Source of the DNA: UPXZ01 sp964541615
Lineage (GTDB): Bacteria > Bacteroidota > Bacteroidia > Bacteroidales > Paludibacteraceae
Length of the DNA stretch: 12,677 bases
NCBI GenBank assembly: GCA_964541615.1
Contig: CAZIRA010000076.1
Span: forward strand, 1-12,677
Reading direction: 5' to 3'
The notes beneath the pieces are model-generated. The model worked only from the letters and a program-made list of their open reading frames with translations. It was not told where the DNA came from and ran no database searches. This document shows positions 7,078-12,596 of this stretch, one piece after another (positions within the stretch are counted from its first letter, which is position 1; every line of letters starts with the position of its first letter). The position numbers and the translations under genes are program-made.

Positions 7078-8211
7078 ATGAAATTCACAGTTTCAAGTAC
7101 CGAATTGTTGAGTCACCTTCAAGCGATCAGCCGCGTGATTAATAGTAAGAATTCATTGCAGATATTGGATAATTTCCTCTTGAGTTTGGAGGGGGACGTG
7201 CTTACCATGACTGCTTCCGATATTGAAACTACACTTATTACATCAATGGAAGTGATGGAAGTAGAAGGAAGCGGAGCAGTAGCAGTGGCCAATAAACTTC
7301 TTCTTGATACACTGCGCGAATTTTCTGAGCAACCGCTTACTTTCCAGATTGATGACTCTACGCTGGCCATGGTAATTACTTCATCCAATGGAACCTATAA
7401 TTTTATTGGACAAAGTGGTGATATGTATCCTCAGCTTCCTCAGTTGGATGAAAATGTACAGAGCATGATGATATCAGTTCCTGTGCTGCTGAGTGGAATT
7501 TCGAAAACATTTTTCTGTATGGCCGACGACGAGCTTCGTCCGGTTATGAACGGTATTTTCTTTGACGTAGCCAAAGACTTGACACTGGTGGCTACCGATG
7601 CACATAAATTGGTGAGATTTAAATCAGATTACCTGTCAGCTTCTGTAGGCGAAGGTGAATCGTTGAGCTTTATCCTGCCGAAAAAACCGGCTACCATGCT
7701 TCGCAACATTCTTCCTAAAGAATCCGGAGACGTGGAAATCAAACTGGATGCAAAAAATGCACATTTCCAACTTGGAAATTACACCATGGTGTGTCGTCAG
7801 GTGGAAGGCCGCTATCCAAACTATAACGGAGTTATCCCAAAAAACAATCCATTCAAAGTGATTATTGACCGAATTACGCTTCTGAATGCTCTGAAACGTG
7901 TTTCTGTGTTCTCTAATCAGGCCAGCAACCTGATCAAACTGGATATCGCCAACAATCAAATCCATATTTCAGCACAAGATATTGACTTCTCAATTTCAGC
8001 AGAAGAATTCATCCCGTGCCAGTATGAAAACGAGCCGATAAAGATTGGATTTAAATCCACATTCCTGATTGAAATGCTTGGAAATGTAGATTCAAGCGAT
8101 GTGATCATCGAACTTGCAGATCCATCCAGAGCCGGAATCATGCTTCCATTCGAAAACACAGAAGGCGAAGACATCCTGATGCTTCTGATGCCGATGCTGC
8201 TTAACGACTAA
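7078..8211 (+). CDS. dnaN: DNA polymerase III beta subunit (sliding clamp)
   Basis: This ring-shaped clamp tethers DNA polymerase III and repair enzymes to DNA. The 377 residues fit the family length and three-domain build. Recognisable segments are the N-terminus MKFTVSSTELLSHLQAISRV, the domain 2 stretch RPVMNGIFFDV followed by VATDAHKLVRF, VEGRYPNY in the middle region, and the C-terminus ending MLLMPMLLND, part of the pocket that binds clamp partners. dnaN here is not next to dnaA or an origin, which is usual in Bacteroidota. It precedes a DnaQ-like exonuclease, a natural functional partner. A terminator-like hairpin follows 32 bp after the stop. Confidence 0.97.
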   Translation: MKFTVSSTELLSHLQAISRVINSKNSLQILDNFLLSLEGDVLTMTASDIETTLITSMEVMEVEGSGAVAVANKLLLDTLREFSEQPLTFQIDDSTLAMVITSSNGTYNFIGQSGDMYPQLPQLDENVQSMMISVPVLLSGISKTFFCMADDELRPVMNGIFFDVAKDLTLVATDAHKLVRFKSDYLSASVGEGESLSFILPKKPATMLRNILPKESGDVEIKLDAKNAHFQLGNYTMVCRQVEGRYPNYNGVIPKNNPFKVIIDRITLLNALKRVSVFSNQASNLIKLDIANNQIHISAQDIDFSISAEEFIPCQYENEPIKIGFKSTFLIEMLGNVDSSDVIIELADPSRAGIMLPFENTEGEDILMLLMPMLLND

Positions 8212-8243
8212 CAGAATTATTTATATACGATAAAAAATGCAAC

Positions 8244-8281
8244 AGCAGAAAAGTTACGTAAAATGGGCTTTTCTGCTTTTG
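8244..8281 (+). terminator. Rho-independent terminator after dnaN
   Basis: A perfect 10-bp stem (AGCAGAAAAG at 8244-8253 with CTTTTCTGCT at 8268-8277) with a 14-nt loop runs into TTTTGTTTT. It ends about 19 nt before the start of the exonuclease gene, so it either terminates dnaN or attenuates read-through into that gene. No promoter is visible between the hairpin and the exonuclease start, which favours read-through. Confidence 0.75.
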
Positions 8282-8296
8282 TTTTGGAAAAAAGAA

Positions 8297-9064
8297 ATGA
8301 AACTCAACCTTAAAAATCCTCTTGTTATTTTCGACCTCGAAACTACGGGAACTAACATTGTAACCGACCGGATCGTAGAAATTTCGTACCTGAAAGTTTA
8401 TCCAAACGGGCGCGAAGAATCCAAAACTATTTTGATAAATCCTGAAATTCCGATTCCTGAATTTGTTTCGGCTATTCATGGTATTTATGACAAAGATGTG
8501 GCTGATTGCCCTACTTTCAAGGAAGTAGCCAAAGAAATCATGCGTGATATCGAAGGGTGTGATCTGGCTGGATTCAATTCCAACCGGTTTGACATTCCGC
8601 TGTTGGCTGAAGAATTGTTGAGAGCAGACTTGGATGTTGATTTGATGCGGAGAAAATTTGTGGATGTACAGGTAATATTCCATAAAATGGAGCAGCGGAC
8701 GCTCTCTGCCGCCTATAAATTCTATTGCGATAAGGATTTGACCGATGCTCATAGTGCAGAAGCAGATACATTAGCTACTTATGAAGTGCTGCAAGCGCAG
8801 CTTGACAGGTATCCTGAACTTCAGAACGATATTGAATTCCTCTCAAAATTCACTGCCCAAACCAATAATGTAGACTTTGCCGGAAGAATAATTTACAATG
8901 ACAAGGGAGAAGAAATTATAAATTTTGGTAAATACAAAGGGCAGAGAGTGACCGATGTTTTGAAAAATGATATCGGTTATTACGGATGGATTATGAACAG
9001 CGACTTTACGCTTCATACCAAAAAAGTGTTGACAAGCATTAAGTTACGCGATTTTCAAAAATAG
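8297..9064 (+). CDS. DnaQ-like DEDDh 3'-5' exonuclease with C-terminal DUF3820-like domain
   Basis: The protein resembles the proofreading epsilon subunit of DNA polymerase III. The 255 residues hold the exonuclease motifs in order: ExoI FDLETTGT (12-19, D13 and E15), ExoII GFNSNRFDIPLL (92-103, D99) and ExoIII AHSAEADTLA (151-160, H152 and D157), making it DEDDh type. The C-terminus (about 206-245) has INFGKYKGQRVTDV then YYGWIMNSDF, which I recognise as the DUF3820 / quorum-sensing-regulated virulence factor fold often attached to such exonucleases in Bacteroidota. An ATG at 8237 would add 20 residues but lies inside the dnaN terminator hairpin region, so I choose 8297. Whether this is the replicative proofreader or a repair exonuclease is not decided by sequence; the position next to dnaN supports a DNA polymerase III role. 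Confidence 0.9.
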   Translation: MKLNLKNPLVIFDLETTGTNIVTDRIVEISYLKVYPNGREESKTILINPEIPIPEFVSAIHGIYDKDVADCPTFKEVAKEIMRDIEGCDLAGFNSNRFDIPLLAEELLRADLDVDLMRRKFVDVQVIFHKMEQRTLSAAYKFYCDKDLTDAHSAEADTLATYEVLQAQLDRYPELQNDIEFLSKFTAQTNNVDFAGRIIYNDKGEEIINFGKYKGQRVTDVLKNDIGYYGWIMNSDFTLHTKKVLTSIKLRDFQK

Positions 9065-9099
9065 TTAAAAATCAAAATTTCAGTTGATAAATTGAAAAA

Positions 9100-9115
9100 T
9101 GGCACGGTCATTGCT
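9100..9115 (+). promoter_or_regulatory. Sigma-54 (RpoN) -24/-12 promoter
   Basis: The stretch TGGCACGGTCATTGCT matches the sigma-54 consensus TGGCACG-N4-TTGCW at every fixed position with exact spacing (GG at 9101-9102, GC at 9113-9114), followed by a T run. Transcription should begin near 9125-9127, giving a leader of about 25 nt before the ATG at 9151. Such a promoter would need an AAA+ activator bound upstream; no obvious activator site is seen in the short gap after the exonuclease gene, so it would have to lie inside that gene. Confidence 0.8.
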
Positions 9116-9150
9116 TTTTGTGATGTGAATTTTCCTCCACAGGATGTTTG

Positions 9151-9879
9151 ATGAGAAGAATTAGTTTCTATATCGCCCTTTTGTTATTTGCAATGTCTTT
9201 CCCGATAGCTGCAACGGCACAGAGTACGTCCGTTACCGACCGAACACCGGAACAGGAAGCCGCTAAACAAACCGAGAAACTTCAAAAGGAACTGAATCTC
9301 ACTTCCGACCAGGCTAAAAACGTATATGACATCAACCTGAAATACGCTCGCGAAAGAAAACAATCCAATAGGCGTACTGAAGCTGTAACACGTATCAAGA
9401 ATAAAAATGAGGAGCTTAGTCGTGTACTCAGCAATAGTCAGAATGACGAACTTCAATCCAGAAGATCACGCATACAATCTGTAGAAATTGATGGAGAGAG
9501 ACGATTTACCCGTACTGATGCTAATGATTTGAACGACACAAGAATAAGCAATCCAAATCAATCCCGGGAAAGGCTCTATGACAGACCGGTAAGGCCGGAT
9601 AGAGCCGTTCCGACGCAATATGAAAATCAACAACGGGGCGTTGGGGCTAGTGTTGACAGGCCAGTTCGTAACAGTGAAAACCGTGTGGTTCGCCCGGGAA
9701 CTCCATCGTCAAGCAGGCAGAGCACTCAGTCCAGGGACGTACGTTCCAGCTCATCCGGCAGAAATTCATCCTCAGATGCAGTTGATCGTGCACCTCAAAG
9801 ACAATCTTCCGAAAGTCGCTCTTCGTCGTCAGGTAGAGAAACTTCCCGTCCTGTGAGAAGCACTGACAATCGCAGATAA
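9151..9879 (+). CDS. Secreted basic protein with DUF4890/Spy-like helical N-terminus and Arg/Ser-rich disordered tail
   Basis: The function is unknown. The 242 residues begin with a clear signal peptide (MRRISFYIALLLFAMSFPIAATAQ, probable cleavage after Q24), so the product is periplasmic or exported. A charged helical segment follows with RTPEQEAAKQTEKLQKELNL (31-50), TSDQAKNVYDINLKYARER (51-69) and a further helix to about 110. This resembles the DUF4890 and Spy/CpxP-type proteins of Bacteroidota. From about 115 the protein is low-complexity, rich in Arg, Ser, Asp and Pro, with RPVR three times (145-148, 170-173, 233-236) and SSSSGR twice (199-204, 224-229), so it is probably disordered and strongly basic. 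The TTG at 9148 is the codon just before the ATG at 9151; I choose the ATG, with AGGA six bases upstream. A sigma-54 promoter lies directly upstream and trmN6 follows 13 bp after the stop. Confidence 0.8.
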   Translation: MRRISFYIALLLFAMSFPIAATAQSTSVTDRTPEQEAAKQTEKLQKELNLTSDQAKNVYDINLKYARERKQSNRRTEAVTRIKNKNEELSRVLSNSQNDELQSRRSRIQSVEIDGERRFTRTDANDLNDTRISNPNQSRERLYDRPVRPDRAVPTQYENQQRGVGASVDRPVRNSENRVVRPGTPSSSRQSTQSRDVRSSSSGRNSSSDAVDRAPQRQSSESRSSSSGRETSRPVRSTDNRR

Positions 9880-9892
9880 TTTCCTCTCAGAA

Positions 9893-10603
9893 ATGCCCAA
9901 TCCTTATTTCCGGTTTAAGCAATTCAGCGTGTTTCATGACAAGTGTGCCATGAAAGTTGGTGTGGATGGCGTTACGCTTGGAGCTTGGGCAGATGTTAGC
10001 GATGCAACATCGATTTTGGATGTGGGATGTGGTTCGGGATTGATAGCGCTTATGCTGGCGCAGAGAAGTGATGCTGAAATCACAGCCGTAGATATTGATG
10101 CACAGTGTATCCTTCAATCGGGTGAGAATATCGATAATTCTCCCTGGAAAGAACGTATTTCGCTTGTACATTATTCGTTTCAGGACTTTGCCGTTAGTTA
10201 CTCCGGAAAATTTGATTTGATTGTTTCCAATCCTCCCTTTTTTATAAACTCCCTGAAAAATCCTTCGCAATCCCGTTCTTTAGCACGTCATACGGATACA
10301 CTTTTGCACAAAGACTTGGTGAGAAATGCTAAAAAATTGTTACCTGAAAAAGGGAAGTTCTGCGTGATTTTACCGGTTGTGGAAGGTGAGCAATTTATTG
10401 AATTAGCTGAAAATGAAGGATTGTTTTGCAGTCAGAAAGTGAATGTTTTCCCTAATCCGGAAAAGCCGGCAAAACGACTTTTGCTCGAATTTAAAAAGGT
10501 AAAAACAGTATGTGAAATTTCAGAACTAACCATCGAAAAAGAGCGAGGAATTTATACCACAGAATACCGGGAAATGGTAAAGGACTTTTATTTGAAGTTG
10601 TAA
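9893..10603 (+). CDS. trmN6: tRNA1(Val) (adenine(37)-N6)-methyltransferase TrmN6
   Basis: This SAM-dependent enzyme methylates N6 of A37 next to the anticodon of tRNA-Val in E. coli (YfiC). The 236 residues begin with FRFKQFSVFHDKCAMKVGVDGVTLGAWA (7-34), the signature N-terminus of the family. Next come the SAM-binding DVGCGSGLIALMLAQ (43-57), the acidic VDID (66-69) and the amino-methyltransferase motif NPPFF (113-117). The length is normal. It starts 13 bp after the secreted protein gene with no promoter visible between them, so the two are probably co-transcribed from the sigma-54 promoter and whatever else reads through. It is convergent with the LysO-like gene, with 9 bp between the stops. 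Confidence 0.92.
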   Translation: MPNPYFRFKQFSVFHDKCAMKVGVDGVTLGAWADVSDATSILDVGCGSGLIALMLAQRSDAEITAVDIDAQCILQSGENIDNSPWKERISLVHYSFQDFAVSYSGKFDLIVSNPPFFINSLKNPSQSRSLARHTDTLLHKDLVRNAKKLLPEKGKFCVILPVVEGEQFIELAENEGLFCSQKVNVFPNPEKPAKRLLLEFKKVKTVCEISELTIEKERGIYTTEYREMVKDFYLKL

Positions 10604-10612
10604 GTCAATCAG

Positions 10613-10897
10613 CTACAAGTCCCCCTTGGGGGATTTAGGAGGCTTTATCCCTCTCCACAACCATCCCGCCATAATCACACTTCCAAGCGTTCCGGCAGAT
10701 GCTATCAAAAACGCCTCAAAACCAAGTTTCCCAAACTGCGATACAACCTCTTTATTGGCACCGATTTCCAGTCCAAGCAAAAACAATAACAACCATATAA
10801 GCGTTATTATTAATCCTTGGAAAAAGCGGATTTTCTTTTTTCGAAGCAGAAAGCCGACTAAAATTCCTGCCAGCATGCAGCCGATAACGATAAACAT
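10613..10897 (-). CDS. LysO-type (DUF340) small membrane protein, probable half of a lysine exporter, altered C-terminus
   Basis: The 94 residues form a very hydrophobic protein with membrane segments at about 1-18, 26-46 and 60-83. IGCMLAGILVGFLLRKKK followed by GLIITLIWLLLFLLGLEIGANK is typical of the N-terminal part of the LysO/YbjE lysine exporter, which in Bacteroidota is often split into a short gene of this size and a longer second gene just downstream. No second gene is present here: trmN6 begins converging 9 bp beyond the stop. The last residues, IKPPKSPKGDL, are encoded by a dispersed GC-rich repeat, so the native end has been replaced. The gene may be a non-functional remnant or an independent subunit. 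Its start is supported by a TATCTTTG element about 20 bp upstream. Confidence 0.65.
   Translation of the reverse strand: MFIVIGCMLAGILVGFLLRKKKIRFFQGLIITLIWLLLFLLGLEIGANKEVVSQFGKLGFEAFLIASAGTLGSVIMAGWLWRGIKPPKSPKGDL
10617..10642. repeat. Dispersed Bacteroidota GC-rich repeat unit
   Basis: The segment contains AAGTCCCCCTTGGGGGATTT and then AGGAGG, with CCCCC and GGGGG able to pair around a TT. I recognise this pattern (AAGTCCCCCTT..GGGGGATTTAGG) as an intergenic repeat frequent in Bacteroidota genomes, from memory rather than a search. It is far more GC-rich than its surroundings, covers the end of the LysO-like reading frame, and lies in the convergent gap after trmN6, where its short hairpin could also slow transcription. 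Confidence 0.6.
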
Positions 10898-10917
10898 TTC
10901 TTTGAATTTTAAGATTA

Positions 10918-10925
10918 CAAAGATA
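10918..10925 (-). promoter_or_regulatory. Bacteroidota-type -7 element for the LysO-like gene
   Basis: On the minus strand this reads TATCTTTG, an exact TAnnTTTG match 20 bp before the ATG at 10897. No clear TTTG is present at the -33 distance. The remaining stretch to the IS end (10926-11008) is AT-rich and holds no gene I can support. Confidence 0.5.
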
Positions 10926-11008
10926 GTTTAAAATTAGAAATTAGATGTGTGAAGTCAGAAATAAGGGAAGTAGAGAAGTGGTGAGTTAAAGTTAAATGGT
11001 AAATTGAT

Positions 11009-11034
11009 TGTTCATGCCTAAAAAACGTTGACCG
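11009..11034. repeat. Terminal inverted repeat, transposase 3' end (IRR)
   Basis: It reads TGTTCATGCCTAAAAAACGT followed by TGACCG. Compared with the inverted repeat at the other end, 21 of 26 positions agree, including blocks ATGCCT and GTTGACCG. GAT directly outside is the proposed target duplication. Its inner part also contains a small AAAAACG/CGTTTTT hairpin at 11020-11038. Confidence 0.85.
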
Positions 11035-11109
11035 TTTTTGGTTGATAAATGGATTAGTTTAGTTTGTAAAAATAAGTTCTTTTAACATTTTGTTGTTTTT
11101 GAGATTTGG

Positions 11110-11225
11110 TCTCTTTTTGATTTTTCTTACATTTGCCTTTGTCAAAGGAAACGGAAACAAGCTCTGCTGAGGAGCAACTTGTTGAGGGATACTTTGACCG
11201 GCGACAAGAAAAAGTCGAAGAGAGA
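11110..11225 (+). other. Large imperfect foldback (about 116 nt, five helices) in the IS non-coding tail
   Basis: The segment folds on itself as one long rod. Helix 1 pairs 11110-11120 with 11215-11225 (11 bp, two G-U). Helix 2 pairs 11121-11128 with 11206-11213 (8 bp, TTTTTCTT/AAGAAAAA). Helix 3 pairs 11133-11137 with 11200-11204 (5 bp, one G-U). Helix 4 pairs 11141-11147 with 11192-11198 (GTCAAAG/CTTTGAC). Helix 5 pairs 11156-11161 with 11178-11183 (AACAAG/CTTGTT) and CTC 11162-11164 with GAG 11172-11174, closing a 7-nt loop. A symmetric 8-by-8 internal loop separates helices 4 and 5. That is 40 pairs, found by direct reading. Such a rod suggests a structured RNA, most plausibly in the plus direction since a T tract follows, or a DNA cruciform. 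No coding frame with a start codon explains the region. Confidence 0.7.
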
Positions 11226-11260
11226 GCTGTCATTTGATGATGGCTCTTTCACTTTTTTAT
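11221..11260 (+). terminator. Terminator-like hairpin after the foldback, plus direction
   Basis: AGAGAGC (11221-11227) can pair with GCTCTTT (11243-11249, one G-U), extended by CAT (11231-11233) with ATG (11240-11242) around a 6-nt loop. It is followed by CACTTTTTTATT. It would end a transcript reading left to right, opposite to the transposase. Its left arm overlaps five bases used by helix 1 of the foldback, so the two structures compete. Confidence 0.45.
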
Positions 11261-11313
11261 TGAGTCCGCCTATGCCTCAGAAAACCTTTTGTTGAAACGT
11301 CAGCTAATCTTCG

Positions 11314-12138
11314 TTAAGATTGAGCAAAGATAGTTTTTTCAAATTGAATTGGCGATTTTCGCTTCAACATTATATGTGGTTTTTCATGGTTGTAGAGTTG
11401 CACGCTTCGGTCAACTTCTCGAACTAATTGCTTGAAAGTGGTAATATGACGATGCTCCAAGTAATTGTTCTTAATCACGCCGTTGATACGTTCGGCTTTA
11501 CCATTTTCCCAAGCGTACTCACACATGCTGTTTCTGATTTCAAGTTGAGCGGTAAACGCTATGAAGTTTTTATCATAATATTGACCGCCGCCATCGGAAT
11601 GAAAAATAAGATCAGCGATGGATATTTTCGATATAGAACGGAACTTGACAGCCCGCCGGAGCGCCGGCAGCGAAGTATCTTCTGTTCTTAAACTTTGGGA
11701 TACGCTGTGACCGACAATCACACGCGTGAAAGCGTCGATTATGAAAGTGAGGTAGTAAAATCTGCCTTGCACTTCATAGTACGTTATGTCACTTTGCCAA
11801 ACCTGATTGATGCGGGTTATTTCTAATCCTGCGAGCAGGTTGTCGAAGCGGATAACACCGTTGCTGTCGGTGGTTCTGCGGTAGTTGGGTTTGCGCTCGC
11901 TGTTCAGTCCTGCACGCTTGCAGAGCTGTTCAAATTTATCGCGACCGATGCCTTCGGGCATAAGTTTATGATACATGTCGCGAAGTCCCATTGTGGGATG
12001 GTCTTCTCGAACTTGATATACTAAAAGTAGTATCTGTTCTTCCAAACAGCGTTCTTGAAGATATCGTTCCGTATGTTGATGAAAAGATTGTTTGCTGATT
12101 CCTATACTTTTGTAAAAGAAATTCAGGCTGCAATTCAA
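11314..12138 (-). CDS. IS3-family transposase OrfB (DDE integrase-type catalytic domain)
   Basis: This is the catalytic part of the transposase, which cuts and joins the IS ends by the IS3 copy-out pathway. The 274 residues counted from 12138 carry an HTH_21-like region (about 30-95) and an rve integrase core. The catalytic triad is D117 (VWQSDITYY), D182 (FHSDGGGQYY) and E216 (ENGKAERINGVIK). The last spacing, 33 residues, is two shorter than the common 35. The C-terminus YNHEKPHIMLKRKSPIQFE is typical. The codon at 12138 is TTG, overlapping the OrfA stop as TTGA, and no ATG is near. The frame is open upstream to the frameshift site, so the main product is probably OrfAB of about 414 residues, made by -1 slippage, rather than a free OrfB. 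The TAA stop sits in a small AATCTT/AAGATT hairpin. Confidence 0.92.
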   Translation of the reverse strand: MNCSLNFFYKSIGISKQSFHQHTERYLQERCLEEQILLLVYQVREDHPTMGLRDMYHKLMPEGIGRDKFEQLCKRAGLNSERKPNYRRTTDSNGVIRFDNLLAGLEITRINQVWQSDITYYEVQGRFYYLTFIIDAFTRVIVGHSVSQSLRTEDTSLPALRRAVKFRSISKISIADLIFHSDGGGQYYDKNFIAFTAQLEIRNSMCEYAWENGKAERINGVIKNNYLEHRHITTFKQLVREVDRSVQLYNHEKPHIMLKRKSPIQFEKTIFAQS

Positions 12139-12557
12139 CTCTTTTCTGTGTTCCCAGAAGTAGCGGGCGGTGGGGTAAAAAACTTTTTTTTTATGTCCAC
12201 GCCGTATGTTTCTTCTGCCAGTTCTATCATCTTGTTTTGAAAATCGATTAGAATTTGTTTCTGACCGATAATTCGTTCAAGCTCTGACAGACGCTTTTTA
12301 AGTTCTATGAGCTGCCGTGTGTCGCTCTCGGATTCTACAACAAGTCGTTCTTTTTTGTCTTTCATAATACCAAATTTATCTATCCAGCGATAAACTGATG
12401 TGCCGGATACTTGATATTGAGAACAAATCTCACTGATTTTGGTTTGACCGGTTTCAATCTCTCGCACCTTTTGGATTTTGAAAGATTCACTAAAATGACG
12501 ACGACGTCGTTCGGAAACAGAAAGTTTCGACGAATGCATTTGATTTAAATTTGCCAT
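12135..12557 (-). CDS. IS3-family transposase OrfA (helix-turn-helix plus leucine zipper)
   Basis: This DNA-binding and dimerisation part of the transposase recognises the terminal repeats and often regulates transposition. The 140 residues contain a helix-turn-helix of the HTH_8/transposase_8 kind (about 20-65; FSESFKIQKVREIETG then ISEICSQYQVSGTSVYRWI). A heptad-type coiled coil follows (about 82-115; LIELKKRLSELERIIGQKQ then LIDFQNKMIEL). The last residues after IKKK (FFTPPPATSGNTEKS) lie beyond the slippery site and would be absent from OrfAB. The ATG at 12557 is about 40 bp inside the left terminal repeat; a second ATG at codon 7 (12539) is possible. Confidence 0.9.
   Translation of the reverse strand: MANLNQMHSSKLSVSERRRRHFSESFKIQKVREIETGQTKISEICSQYQVSGTSVYRWIDKFGIMKDKKERLVVESESDTRQLIELKKRLSELERIIGQKQILIDFQNKMIELAEETYGVDIKKKFFTPPPATSGNTEKS
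12183..12192 (-). promoter_or_regulatory. Programmed -1 ribosomal frameshift site (A9G) between OrfA and OrfB
   Basis: On the minus strand nine A residues are followed by G, and the last seven bases (A AAA AAG, 12189-12183) sit in the right phase after OrfA codon 122. Slipping back one base here makes reading continue as VFYPTARYFWEHRKE straight into the OrfB frame, with no stop over the 15 codons to 12138. This is the classic signal by which IS3-family elements make the OrfAB transposase. The fused product would be 125 + 15 + 274 residues. Confidence 0.85.
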
Positions 12558-12596
12558 AAATACGTTAATTATTGCTAAAGCATCAAGTGCTTTAAG

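Noticed and set aside
8237..8296. An earlier ATG for the exonuclease adding MQQQKSYVKWAFLLLFWKKE, which resembles a short membrane segment
   Set aside because: It overlaps the dnaN terminator stem, and DnaQ-type proteins start just before the ExoI motif, as with the ATG at 8297.
9148..9150. TTG as the start codon of the secreted protein
   Set aside because: An ATG follows immediately in frame with AGGA at a good distance; the choice changes one residue only.
10626..10931. A 101-codon plus-strand frame over the LysO-like gene
   Set aside because: The minus-strand frame has three clean membrane segments, a matching -7 element and family similarity; the plus frame has none.
11020..11038. AAAAACG/CGTTTTT small hairpin at the IS end as a terminator
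   Set aside because: It lies within the terminal inverted repeat, and its conserved core GTTGACCG is explained as transposase binding sequence.
11086..11292. An open plus-strand frame of about 68 codons in the IS tail, reading through the foldback (includes LTGDKKKSKRELSFDDGSF)
   Set aside because: It has no ATG until a few codons before its stop, no ribosome binding site, and no family I recognise. The foldback explains the base order better.
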